Positions 1 through 5,106 of a stretch of 5,106 bases of DNA are shown piece after piece (within the stretch, counting starts at the first letter, position 1; each line of letters begins with the position of its first letter). The notes beneath the pieces are model-generated. The model made no database searches and had not been told where the DNA came from. It saw nothing but the letters and a program-made list of their open reading frames with translations. The translations under genes were made by a program, and so were the position numbers. This DNA is from Coriobacteriales bacterium (lineage in GTDB: Bacteria > Actinomycetota > Coriobacteriia > Coriobacteriales > UBA8131): the NCBI GenBank assembly GCA_031286245.1, contig JAITUO010000114.1, positions 1 through 5,106 on the forward strand, given 5' to 3'.

Positions 1-1670
1 ATCTGCTCCACAGGAGTATAGAGTTTATCGCCTTGGGCATACTCCAGGTGCAGATAGTCGCGTTCGACACCGGCGACCTCTTGTCGGACGATGGCTTTAA
101 ACAGTGCGATGCCGTGAATCTCATGAACCACATAGTCGCCAGGTTTGAACGGAAAGGTCAGAGCAGTCGGATCCTGAATGGTTTTGCTTGAAGCCCTACC
201 GCCACCTCGCTGGCTCTGGACCCGCCGGGCAACTGAAGCTGCGCTGTTGTCATTTAACCCAAGCAATGCCAGTTTGGCTGCTGGCATAGTCATCGCTATG
301 GGCAGGTCAATGTCTGTAACTAGCGCGACTCGCTCGCGGGGGGTGGTTTGGATGGAGGTTTGGGTAGTGATTTCTGTGAAGGAGACAAACTCGTCGGTCA
401 ATGCGAGTTCGATTGCCGGGCGAGACTGATGGCCGGCTGTTCCGATAATGGTTAGATAATCGTTTTGTGTGTAGTTACGAGCCGCCTGGGCCAGTCGCTC
501 TTCGGAACCACCGATGGTCGGATGCTTGACCTCCAACCTGAGGTCAAGTCCGGTACTCCCGGAAACCATAGTCAATATTGTCATTAACTGTCGCTGGCCG
601 AAATCCAGGTCGGCTGGCTTCATGAAGATGGCTTCAACCAGGGCCTGGGCTCTCGCAGCATGTAGATTCTGGGCAGAAATACTTTGTTCCTGCGTATCGT
701 AATACTGAGCGGCTGCGTCAAATAGTGAACGCGGCTCGACGGCAACCAACAAGGCAGAAGTCTGCAAGTAATCCAACAGGATCGCCGTCTGATCATATAG
801 ATAGGGCTGGTAAAGCTCCAGCTCTGGGAAATAGCACCCAGCTTGGATAGCTTCGATGTGTTCGCTGTAACCAGTCGGCAAAGTCTTTAATTCTTCTGGT
901 TGTAGACCATAGAGACGGCGGATCGCTCGTTTGCTGTTCGCTTCATTCAAGACGATAGCTTTGGCTGGATGGATATCAAGCTCAGCTAACATGCCAATGG
1001 ACTGGCCGGTTGAAGGTACCAGACGCCTGATCTTCTCCACATCATCACCGAAATACTCGATGCGCACTGGGTAACTGGTACCAGCCGGCCAGATGTCAAT
1101 AGTGTCTCCCCGCACAGAGAAACGACCTGGAGCATCGGCATAATCGAAGCGTTCATAACCGATAGCGGTTAGCGCTGTCTTGATTGACTCATAAGTTGGC
1201 TGGCCTGGCTTAGTGTTTTGACTGTCGAAGTGGATCGTCTGCTGCAGCGTTTTTGTAGGAGGCAAGCGGCGGAGCAGCGCCTGGACACTGGCTACCACCA
1301 GCTTGGGTTCGTCTGCTTTCAAGGTCGCCAGAGCATGGCTACGAGCGCCGACTTGAGCGACATGTTCGTCGATCAGCTCCTGCTGGCGCCACGGCCGATG
1401 GGTATAGAGCGGAAAGCGGACAGCAGTCTCGCTGCCCAGCCAAACTCGCAGTTCACGGGCAAAGTGGTCGGCTGCTTCCTCACCGCTGGTCAATACCAGC
1501 ATGCTTTTTGGAGACGGGGCGAAGATGGCAGCCACTAGAAGCGGGCGCGCCGAGATCGGCGCGGCAACTGATATGTCGCCTTGCGCGCCTAGTTTCTCTG
1601 CCAGCCGGCTGAAAGCCTTCGATTTAAAAAGCCGGTCAGAGACGATATCGATGATCGATGTGTTGCTCAT
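1..1670 (-). CDS. mfd: Transcription-repair coupling factor Mfd, N-terminal part (runs off window)
   Basis: Mfd is a DNA translocase that removes RNA polymerase stalled at lesions and recruits UvrA. I translated 1670 to 3 on the minus strand and found 556 codons with no stop. The UvrB-homology module covers about residues 1-350. It includes VASVQALLRRLPP (126-138), GYERFDYADAPGRFSVRG (171-188), DTIDIWPAG (189-197) and RIEYFGDD (203-210), all typical of Mfd and UvrB. A poorly conserved region follows, then a basic, glycine-rich linker (about 477-497). The RNA-polymerase-interacting (CarD-like) domain starts at F508: FKPGDYVVHEIHGIALF, then GVERDYLHLEYAQGDKLY. Full Mfd is about 1,100-1,200 residues, so the helicase motors and the C-terminal domain lie beyond position 1. 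The ATG at 1670 is the only reasonable start, because an in-frame TAA lies at 1691-1689. Upstream there is only a weak GAG as ribosome site. The gene is divergent from the membrane-protein gene. Confidence 0.96.
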   Translation of the reverse strand, partial: MSNTSIIDIVSDRLFKSKAFSRLAEKLGAQGDISVAAPISARPLLVAAIFAPSPKSMLVLTSGEEAADHFARELRVWLGSETAVRFPLYTHRPWRQQELIDEHVAQVGARSHALATLKADEPKLVVASVQALLRRLPPTKTLQQTIHFDSQNTKPGQPTYESIKTALTAIGYERFDYADAPGRFSVRGDTIDIWPAGTSYPVRIEYFGDDVEKIRRLVPSTGQSIGMLAELDIHPAKAIVLNEANSKRAIRRLYGLQPEELKTLPTGYSEHIEAIQAGCYFPELELYQPYLYDQTAILLDYLQTSALLVAVEPRSLFDAAAQYYDTQEQSISAQNLHAARAQALVEAIFMKPADLDFGQRQLMTILTMVSGSTGLDLRLEVKHPTIGGSEERLAQAARNYTQNDYLTIIGTAGHQSRPAIELALTDEFVSFTEITTQTSIQTTPRERVALVTDIDLPIAMTMPAAKLALLGLNDNSAASVARRVQSQRGGGRASSKTIQDPTALTFPFKPGDYVVHEIHGIALFKAIVRQEVAGVERDYLHLEYAQGDKLYTPVEQ

Positions 1671-1687
1671 ATTGACTCGTAGGTAGT

Positions 1688-1717
1688 ATTATCCACTAAC
1701 TGGTATAGCTTTGTCTT
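1688..1717 (-). promoter_or_regulatory. Putative mfd promoter
   Basis: On the minus strand, AAGACA (1717-1712; 4 of 6 matches to the -35 consensus) is followed after 18 bases by GATAAT (1693-1688; 5 of 6 matches to the -10 consensus). Transcription would start near 1681, leaving a leader of only about 10 bases before the mfd ATG at 1670. That fits the lack of a clear Shine-Dalgarno sequence there. The call rests on motif reading only. Confidence 0.4.
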
Positions 1718-1738
1718 CATACGTGAGTAGTGTAGAGC

Positions 1739-1768
1739 TTGTTATTGTTAATGCATTAGTGCTAATCT
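1739..1768 (+). promoter_or_regulatory. Putative promoter of the membrane-protein gene, with embedded palindromes
   Basis: TTGTTA (1739-1744) is followed after 18 bases by TAATCT (1763-1768), which is preceded by TG one base upstream (an extended -10, TGCTAATCT). The hexamers match the consensus weakly. The spacer holds the perfect palindrome TAATGCATTA (1749-1758) and the short dyad ATTAG-TG-CTAAT (1755-1766). A repressor could bind there, but no regulator is identified. The leader would be about 40 bases. Confidence 0.3.
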
Positions 1769-1801
1769 GATAGCCCATATGTTCACTGGTGTTTCATTTC
1801 T

Positions 1802-1810
1802 AAGGGGAGG
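1802..1810 (+). promoter_or_regulatory. Strong ribosome binding site that fixes the start at 1816
   Basis: AAGGGGAGG lies five bases before the ATG at 1816. It is a strong purine-rich Shine-Dalgarno sequence and shows that the downstream reading frame is really translated. Confidence 0.8.
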
Positions 1811-1815
1811 TCATC

Positions 1816-2550
1816 ATGATCACAGATTCCAAGCTTTCGTATCCTTTCCCAGTCGTACTGACTACTGAATGCCTGACTCGATTGGTGTCGGTGATTGAAA
1901 AGTTTTCCGATTCCTCTAACAAGTCAGTCTCTCTTGTCACTCTGTTTTCGTCCGGCGAGCAGGCTACCGCTAATTCGGTTCATGAGTTCGTCGCCTGTAA
2001 ACAGAACACAGAAAGCACGATAACCCGACTGGAGCTTTGTAACCATGACGGGAGTGTGTCTGTCAGGTTCGGCAAACCAATCGCCGAAGGCATCACGATC
2101 CTCACTGATACAACTACAGAAATCACCTTTCAGCTTGCTGATCATAATAGAGCTCAAGAGTTTAGAACGCAGACGCTCCGTATTCTTGATGAGCAAAGAT
2201 CCGCTCTTGCTGGCAGGTCACAAGCAGTACCGACAGCCCTGTTCCTGGCCAACCTATTGATGGTACCGCTGCTGGTGTTCACTGGAATTTTCACTGGCTA
2301 CTCTTTACCGGGTACAGTTTTTTCGGGAAACGTTTTTGCGATCTATGCGCCTTGGATTGCTGTTTTGCTGATACTCTTCGCACTGGCTTCAATTACCTGG
2401 GGTAGTATCTTTAACTCCGTTTTCTATGCTTGGAACAGCCGCTTTGAAAAGATTGTCAAGCAGACTGCCCTGTACCAGAAGGCATTCTATAGCCTGTTCA
2501 TTACAGCATTTGTGATTTCAGTCAGTTTGGTCGGTCTGGCTTTTGTCTGA
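1816..2550 (+). CDS. Unrecognised membrane protein, 244 aa, with three C-terminal transmembrane segments
   Basis: I do not recognise a family. The first ~135 residues are soluble and rich in Ser, Thr and Glu, with alternating polar and hydrophobic stretches that suggest beta structure (for example TRLELCNHDGSVSVRFGKP, 70-88). A short charged segment (about 111-131, FRTQTLRILDEQRSAL) follows. Three hydrophobic stretches complete the protein: about 138-160, 173-197 and 224-244. The second and third are joined by a basic amphipathic loop (NSRFEKIVKQ). The protein ends directly after the last helix, and no signal peptide is visible at the N-terminus. By the positive-inside rule the basic loop between helices 2 and 3 would be cytoplasmic, which would place the N-terminal domain in the cytoplasm; this is inference. 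The start is fixed by AAGGGGAGG five bases upstream. The gene stands alone, divergent from mfd and convergent with the lipoprotein gene ending at 2624. Confidence 0.85.
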   Translation: MITDSKLSYPFPVVLTTECLTRLVSVIEKFSDSSNKSVSLVTLFSSGEQATANSVHEFVACKQNTESTITRLELCNHDGSVSVRFGKPIAEGITILTDTTTEITFQLADHNRAQEFRTQTLRILDEQRSALAGRSQAVPTALFLANLLMVPLLVFTGIFTGYSLPGTVFSGNVFAIYAPWIAVLLILFALASITWGSIFNSVFYAWNSRFEKIVKQTALYQKAFYSLFITAFVISVSLVGLAFV

Positions 2551-2554
2551 TCAT

Positions 2555-2618
2555 GGTAGTGTCGGTCGTAGATAGCGTCAGTTGGGGGTAGTATCAGTCG
2601 TAGATAACGCCAGTCGGG
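2555..2618. repeat. Two imperfect 32-bp tandem repeats between convergent genes
   Basis: Unit 1 (2555-2586) and unit 2 (2587-2618) both begin GGTAGT and end in GGG, and a third partial start (GGTA) follows at 2619. They agree at 27 of 32 positions, and all five differences are transitions (G/A at unit positions 7, 10 and 21; T/C at 24 and 29). The repeats fill almost the whole 73-bp gap between the stop at 2550 and the opposing stop at 2624. I see no hairpin with a T-tract in the gap, so it is not an evident intrinsic terminator for either gene. The function is unknown. Confidence 0.85.
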
Positions 2619-2623
2619 GGTAA

Positions 2624-3283
2624 TTAAAAATCGTGGAATTTATCCCACAATTGATCTTCGATTGGAATCTTAGCATCACCAGAGTGAGTCTCGATCAGGT
2701 AGGTCATATACTTGATGTGATAGGCTCTCTCAGAGTATTGGGTGATTAGATAGGTCAACCTACTATACAGGTGTTGTGAGCCCAGTAACATACCGAACTT
2801 GACTATCATAAGCGAGTCCAGCTCATTGTTTAACCATACACTGCTTTCCCAGTCTGCTTGAGCTGCATCAAGCATTTCAGACTCTTCGTCTGTTAAATAG
2901 ACTTTGAGGTTGTCGACAGAATACTTCAACTCTTCTTTCCAGATATCCAGATACCTGGAGTAAAAGACTTGGTAGTCATATGTTGTAGTGGGCGTATCAA
3001 CAGTAGAGTTTACTTCTAGGTACATCCTCTCTGTAATAGGATTATCAGCCATAGCCAAACTGAACTTGTCTGGAAAAGCTGAAGTGGCTCCTTGCTGATA
3101 GACATCGTAATGTCTGATGTCCGGTGTTGGATCATAGAGTTTCTTTGAAGTGATTACACTATCAACAGTTGATTCGATACAGACATCAATACTTATTTCT
3201 GCCACTGACTCCTGAAGCGGCAAACATGAAGACGTTGTTAGTGCAACGAAGCATAGTAGACTAACATGAAGTTTGGTTTTCAC
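2624..3283 (-). CDS. LprI-like (DUF1311-type) lipoprotein, 219 aa, GTG start
   Basis: This is a predicted secreted lipoprotein. It has a short basic N-terminus (KTK), a hydrophobic core, and a lipobox-like TSSC with Cys20 as the candidate lipidated residue. The residue at -3 is Thr rather than the usual Leu, so the lipobox is slightly atypical. Residues about 106-200 resemble the LprI/DUF1311 pattern: a helical stretch (YLDIWKEELKYSVDNLKVYL), then LTDEESEMLDAAQADW (120-145 region, with the characteristic Leu...AlaGln..Trp), then a long helical tail. Mycobacterial LprI inhibits lysozyme. The extended tail is more like the longer lipoproteins of Gram-positive bacteria whose role is not known. 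The start is GTG at 3283, supported by AAGGAG six bases upstream. No cysteine pair typical of small LprI proteins is evident in the domain. The family assignment is by eye. Confidence 0.82.
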   Translation of the reverse strand: MKTKLHVSLLCFVALTTSSCLPLQESVAEISIDVCIESTVDSVITSKKLYDPTPDIRHYDVYQQGATSAFPDKFSLAMADNPITERMYLEVNSTVDTPTTTYDYQVFYSRYLDIWKEELKYSVDNLKVYLTDEESEMLDAAQADWESSVWLNNELDSLMIVKFGMLLGSQHLYSRLTYLITQYSERAYHIKYMTYLIETHSGDAKIPIEDQLWDKFHDF

Positions 3284-3289
3284 TGTTTG

Positions 3290-3295
3290 CTCCTT
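3290..3295 (-). promoter_or_regulatory. Ribosome binding site deciding a GTG start
   Basis: On the minus strand AAGGAG (3295-3290) lies six bases before the GTG at 3283. No in-frame ATG gives a signal peptide with comparable spacing, so GTG is the preferred start of the LprI-like lipoprotein. Confidence 0.75.
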
Positions 3296-3310
3296 TTCAT
3301 ATTTGGGAAT

Positions 3311-3338
3311 AAGATAACATTGGAATATTACTGCACAA
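3311..3338 (-). promoter_or_regulatory. Putative extended -10 promoter of the LprI-like lipoprotein gene
   Basis: On the minus strand TTGTGC (3338-3333) is followed after 16 bases by TATCTT (3316-3311). A TG one base upstream makes the extended -10 TGTTATCTT. The predicted transcript would begin near 3304, leaving a leader of about 20 bases that contains the AAGGAG ribosome site. Confidence 0.45.
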
Positions 3339-3390
3339 TAGAAGCATGGTTAGGTAACAGATTCTCCGCTTTTAGCTTAGCCAGTGACAG

Positions 3391-3550
3391 TTTTGCCGCA
3401 AAAAGGCACTTTTTGTATGGTTTTCTATGTGATTTAATTCGACATGTTTTCATACACAACTCTTCTACCATGGCTTTTAAATTCCATGGGAAAAATAGCA
3501 GCCTCCCACCTCATGGAAAACCATACAAAAAGTGCCTTTTTGCGGCAAAA
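3391..3550. mobile_element. 160-bp MITE-like element with perfect 35-bp terminal inverted repeats
   Basis: The left arm (3391-3425, beginning TTTTGCCGCAAAAAGG) and the right arm (3516-3550, ending CCTTTTTGCGGCAAAA) are exact reverse complements over 35 bases. They flank a 90-bp AT-rich centre with no credible gene. Each arm contains two smaller dyads: TTTTGC-C-GCAAAA and AAAAAG-GCA-CTTTTT. The centre has two CCATGG copies (3468-3473 and 3484-3489). Small size, long terminal inverted repeats and no coding capacity fit a miniature inverted-repeat transposable element or an internally deleted insertion sequence. I see no target-site duplication (left flank ...GACAG, right flank TTTCG...). It could instead be an RNA-structural element, since a transcript in either direction would fold into a 35-bp hairpin. 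Confidence 0.65.
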
Positions 3551-3732
3551 TTTCGCATGCTCGCAACTGGACACTGTATTCATGTCAGATTGAGGTGTTG
3601 AAGTCTCTTATGTTTGAGTTTGTAACCAGATGCCAGCTTTTCAAAAGCCGGATCAAGCTTTCAGATTGTGTTTATAAGAGATTACCTGGGAGAAAACTAA
3701 TGTGTTCACTGGCTACCACTTTCTACCACTTG
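3551..3732. other. Remainder of the 506-bp intergenic gap: no gene seen
   Basis: The gap between the two divergent lipoprotein genes (3284-3789) holds the minus-strand promoter, the inverted-repeat element and the plus-strand promoter. In the remaining bases the open frames have no ribosome site and no recognisable product. The only local structure is a small dyad, GCTTTT-C-AAAAGC (3636-3648), which competes with AAAGC/GCTTT (3644-3661). Confidence 0.6.
3713..3731 (+). repeat. Short direct repeat CTACCACTT x2 upstream of the lipoprotein gene promoter
   Basis: CTACCACTT occurs at 3713-3721 and 3723-3731, a 10-base period, just upstream of the extended -10 at 3733. Direct repeats spaced one helical turn apart at the -35 region can be activator sites. 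No regulator is identified, so this is a weak inference. Confidence 0.35.
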
Positions 3733-3741
3733 TGATATATT
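3733..3741 (+). promoter_or_regulatory. Putative extended -10 promoter of the orphan lipoprotein gene
   Basis: TGATATATT contains TG, one base, then TATATT (5 of 6 matches to the -10 consensus). No good -35 hexamer lies at the right spacing, which fits an extended -10 or activator-dependent promoter. Transcription would start near 3748, so the ATG at 3748 would lie at the transcript end and the ATG at 3790 is the better start. Confidence 0.45.
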
Positions 3742-3779
3742 GCATCCATGGAATTAAACCAATTATGCCTATCGACAAT

Positions 3780-3787
3780 AGGGGGAG
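3780..3787 (+). promoter_or_regulatory. Ribosome binding site selecting the start at 3790
   Basis: AGGGGGAG lies just before the ATG at 3790. The in-frame ATG at 3748, 14 codons upstream, has no Shine-Dalgarno sequence and would spoil the compact lipoprotein signal peptide. Confidence 0.65.
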
Positions 3788-3789
3788 TA

Positions 3790-4677
3790 ATGATTGTCAG
3801 ACATAAACACATATTTCAGTCCGCCCATATATTAAGCGTTGTTCTTGTTCTGGTATTAATAATGCCTTTACTTGTGGCTTGCCAACTGAGACTGACATCT
3901 CTTCTCGAAAACGAGATAGAGCAACTTGATCTTGAGCAGGTATTGCCTGATCCTGGTGTTGTGACGACTCCGATTGTATCAACACCAGATAGCGGTTTGC
4001 GTTATGGTCCTAGTTCAATTAAGTATGTACCAGAGATCACGTCAATAGAAGATCTGGAATCATTCGTCAGGTGGGCAACAGCTGACTCAATGTTTTATGT
4101 CTTCCCTATTGATGACAAAGCTGAAGACATGCAAGTCAGTATCGTTACCAACGGTGAGGATACCTGGGCGATTGCTTGCTTTGGCAGGAACGGCTCAAAT
4201 CACGGTTCCCTCTACAATGGCATCTACGTCTGGCGAGTCAAAGTCACTCCCAGTGACTCTAAGATAGTTTATGGCACAATTTCCTACGCTTTTTGGTTTC
4301 GTGGAGCCCTTAGCCCAGGAATTGAAGTCGAAATCAGACAGTATGACAACAAGTATCTGTTGACTGGTTCTTTAGGGAGTAGACATTGGATTCCTGCTCA
4401 AGAAGTCCCTGGGGTTGACAGGTTTATCGATTTAATGCAAACCAATTACATAATTATCGAGACTCAATCCGGAACTCAAAAAGTCCAAATTGACAACTCA
4501 CAGGGGTTTTCTGCTTTTGCCTGTATACTTGACTGCGAACCAACAGACATATCGTTATTTGATGAGCAGGGGGTATTAATACTCAAGCTCTCTGACACCT
4601 ACATCGAATTCCAGTATTCAGAAGACTGGTGCCCTCCTCATCTGGCTCCGTCTTATTTATGGATCGATACGCGGTAG
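3790..4677 (+). CDS. Orphan lipoprotein of unknown function, 295 aa
   Basis: The N-terminus is a classic lipoprotein signal: a basic start (MIVRHKH), a long hydrophobic core (ILSVVLVLVLIMPL), and the lipobox L28-V-A-C31, with Cys31 as the lipidated residue. An acidic linker follows (ENEIEQLDLEQ), then a Pro/Thr/Ser-rich spacer (about 55-70). A ~220-residue globular part completes the protein. It is rich in beta-type stretches with aromatic residues, such as YVFPIDD, TWAIACFGRNGSNHGSLYNG, YIIIETQSG and VLILKLSD. Several cysteines occur in the mature part, including FACILDCEP and EDWCPP, and these may form disulfides outside the membrane. I do not recognise a family. The start at 3790 is chosen on the ribosome site and signal-peptide fit; an in-frame ATG at 3748 would add 14 residues. 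The gene is divergent from the LprI-like gene, and a stem-loop follows 52 bases after the stop. Confidence 0.88.
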   Translation: MIVRHKHIFQSAHILSVVLVLVLIMPLLVACQLRLTSLLENEIEQLDLEQVLPDPGVVTTPIVSTPDSGLRYGPSSIKYVPEITSIEDLESFVRWATADSMFYVFPIDDKAEDMQVSIVTNGEDTWAIACFGRNGSNHGSLYNGIYVWRVKVTPSDSKIVYGTISYAFWFRGALSPGIEVEIRQYDNKYLLTGSLGSRHWIPAQEVPGVDRFIDLMQTNYIIIETQSGTQKVQIDNSQGFSAFACILDCEPTDISLFDEQGVLILKLSDTYIEFQYSEDWCPPHLAPSYLWIDTR

Positions 4678-4729
4678 TCCTTTACTGAAGCCTAACTAAT
4701 AGAGGCATCAATACATTCGTAATACTAAT

Positions 4730-4760
4730 ATCCCAACATTCGTTTTTCGAATGTTGGGAT
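4730..4760. other. Perfect 13-bp stem-loop with a T5 loop, downstream of the lipoprotein gene
   Basis: ATCCCAACATTCG (4730-4742) and CGAATGTTGGGAT (4748-4760) are exact reverse complements around TTTTT. The position after the gene fits an mRNA 3' end. However, neither strand has a T-tract right after the stem, so it is not a canonical intrinsic terminator. It may be a 3' stabilising hairpin, or a terminator that works together with the next hairpin. Confidence 0.7.
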
Positions 4761-4787
4761 GGCTATACTTTCTAATCCTGATAAACC

Positions 4788-4822
4788 AGAAAACCCCCGG
4801 CGAAAAGGCCAAGGGGTTTTCT
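4788..4822. terminator. Bidirectional intrinsic terminator between convergent genes
   Basis: AGAAAACCCC (4788-4797) pairs with GGGGTTTTCT (4813-4822), and the loop can form an inner GGC/GCC stem (4799-4801 with 4808-4810). The A-rich 5' side and T-rich 3' side give a T run in both directions (TTTTCT on plus; TTTTCTGGTTT on minus). It lies between the stop at 4677 on plus and the stop at 4913 on minus, so it can end both transcripts. Confidence 0.8.
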
Positions 4823-4838
4823 CCACGGTTTTCTCCAC
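4815..4838 (+). repeat. Exact 12-bp tandem duplication at the terminator
   Basis: GGTTTTCTCCAC occurs at 4815-4826 and again, directly adjacent, at 4827-4838. The first copy contains most of the terminator's 3' arm. The second copy supplies another GGTTTTCT that could pair with the same left arm, AGAAAACC. Confidence 0.85.
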
Positions 4839-4912
4839 ATATTCAATATTCAATTAGTTAGGTACATCTACTTCAGCGTATATCTATGTGCTTCTTTCGA
4901 TGCAGCAAAAAA

Positions 4913-5106
4913 CTAGTTGTAGTACGAGAACTTGATCTTGTCGAACTCGTCCTGAATCCAAGCCTGGCGCTTAATGCGTTCGGGATCATCGGGAAGACCC
5001 ATGATGTAACCACCGAACGAGAAGCGTCCACCGGGAGCCAGCGCATCGCAGGTTGCCCGGACTTCTGCGCGAACTGCTTCCTCTGGAGTCTCCGGCCAGC
5101 AAGCCG
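4913..5106 (-). CDS. Uroporphyrinogen decarboxylase superfamily protein, C-terminal 63 residues (partial)
   Basis: The visible end reads ...ACWPETPEEAVRAEVRAT, then CDALAPGGRFSFGGYIMG and LPDDPERIKRQAWIQDEF, and stops with the TAG at 4915-4913. The pattern TPEE-V--EV---CDALAPGG followed by a hydrophobic strand and a PDDP-E motif is the closing strand and helix of the UroD-type TIM barrel. The superfamily includes haem-pathway uroporphyrinogen decarboxylase and the corrinoid-dependent methyltransferases of anaerobes (MtaA and MtbA type). The tail after PDDP is long and charged, which I take to favour the second group, though 63 residues cannot decide it. The 5' part is outside the window. GC content is visibly higher than in the lipoprotein genes next to it. 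Transcription would end at the bidirectional terminator at 4788-4822. Confidence 0.75.
   Translation of the reverse strand, partial: ACWPETPEEAVRAEVRATCDALAPGGRFSFGGYIMGLPDDPERIKRQAWIQDEFDKIKFSYYN

Noticed and set aside
178..1686. Several plus-strand open frames opposite mfd.
   Set aside because: They are antisense shadows of a continuous, clearly recognisable Mfd reading frame.
2399..2595. Shared string GGGGTAGTATC in the membrane gene and in the tandem repeat.
   Set aside because: An 11-base match is expected by chance in a window of this size and does not extend.
2555..2618. CRISPR-like repeat pair.
   Set aside because: The units are directly adjacent with no spacers, there are only two copies, and no cas gene is near.
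2553..2621. Each 32-bp repeat unit can be read as an 11-codon VVSVVD-type peptide ending in a stop.
   Set aside because: The 32-bp unit is not a multiple of three, there is no ribosome site, and three of the five differences change the residue. Noncoding is more likely.
3280..3300. Six-codon mini-ORF MKRSKQ whose stop (TGA) overlaps the GTG start of the LprI-like gene.
   Set aside because: It has no ribosome site of its own, and its sequence simply contains the Shine-Dalgarno sequence of the real gene. The overlap is probably chance.
3266..3735. Open frames on the plus strand through the inverted-repeat element (3266-3601 and 3532-3735).
   Set aside because: They have no ribosome site, run through the palindrome arms and overlap the opposite-strand gene start. 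Their translations look like random cysteine- and lysine-rich sequence.
3748..3789. Upstream ATG start for the orphan lipoprotein.
   Set aside because: There is no ribosome site, it falls at the predicted transcript start, and the 14 added residues lengthen the signal peptide beyond the usual size.

Overview
The window reads as chromosomal bacterial DNA of moderate GC content. Strong purine-rich Shine-Dalgarno sequences (for example AAGGGGAGG), lipoprotein signal peptides and an LprI-like lipoprotein suggest a Gram-positive-type bacterium (Bacillota or a moderate-GC Actinomycetota such as a Coriobacteriia member). The sequence does not settle the taxon, and this is a low-confidence inference.

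Layout. Both edges hold partial genes on the minus strand. At the left (1-1670) is the N-terminal 556 codons of mfd, the transcription-repair coupling factor, read without any frame break from its ATG to the window edge. At the right (4913-5106) are the last 63 codons of a uroporphyrinogen-decarboxylase-superfamily protein, probably of the corrinoid-methyltransferase-like branch. Between them is a visibly more AT-rich accessory stretch with three genes. These are an unrecognised membrane protein (1816-2550, +), an LprI-like (DUF1311-type) lipoprotein (2624-3283, -) and an orphan lipoprotein (3790-4677, +). The membrane protein is divergent from mfd and convergent with the LprI-like gene. The two lipoprotein genes are divergent from each other.

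Noncoding structure. A 32-bp unit repeated twice in tandem fills the 73-bp gap between the convergent genes. A 160-bp MITE-like element with perfect 35-bp terminal inverted repeats sits in the 506-bp gap between the divergent lipoprotein genes. A 13-bp perfect stem-loop, then an AAAACCCC/GGGGTTTT bidirectional terminator carrying a 12-bp tandem duplication, separates the last lipoprotein gene from the UroD-like gene. Promoter-like sequences, three of them with an extended -10, can be proposed for four genes.

The middle genes do not form an operon and show no sign of a known defence, toxin-antitoxin or CRISPR system. All three products are predicted to be membrane-associated, two as lipoproteins, so an envelope role is the most that context supports. 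The most unusual item is the inverted-repeat element at 3391-3550.
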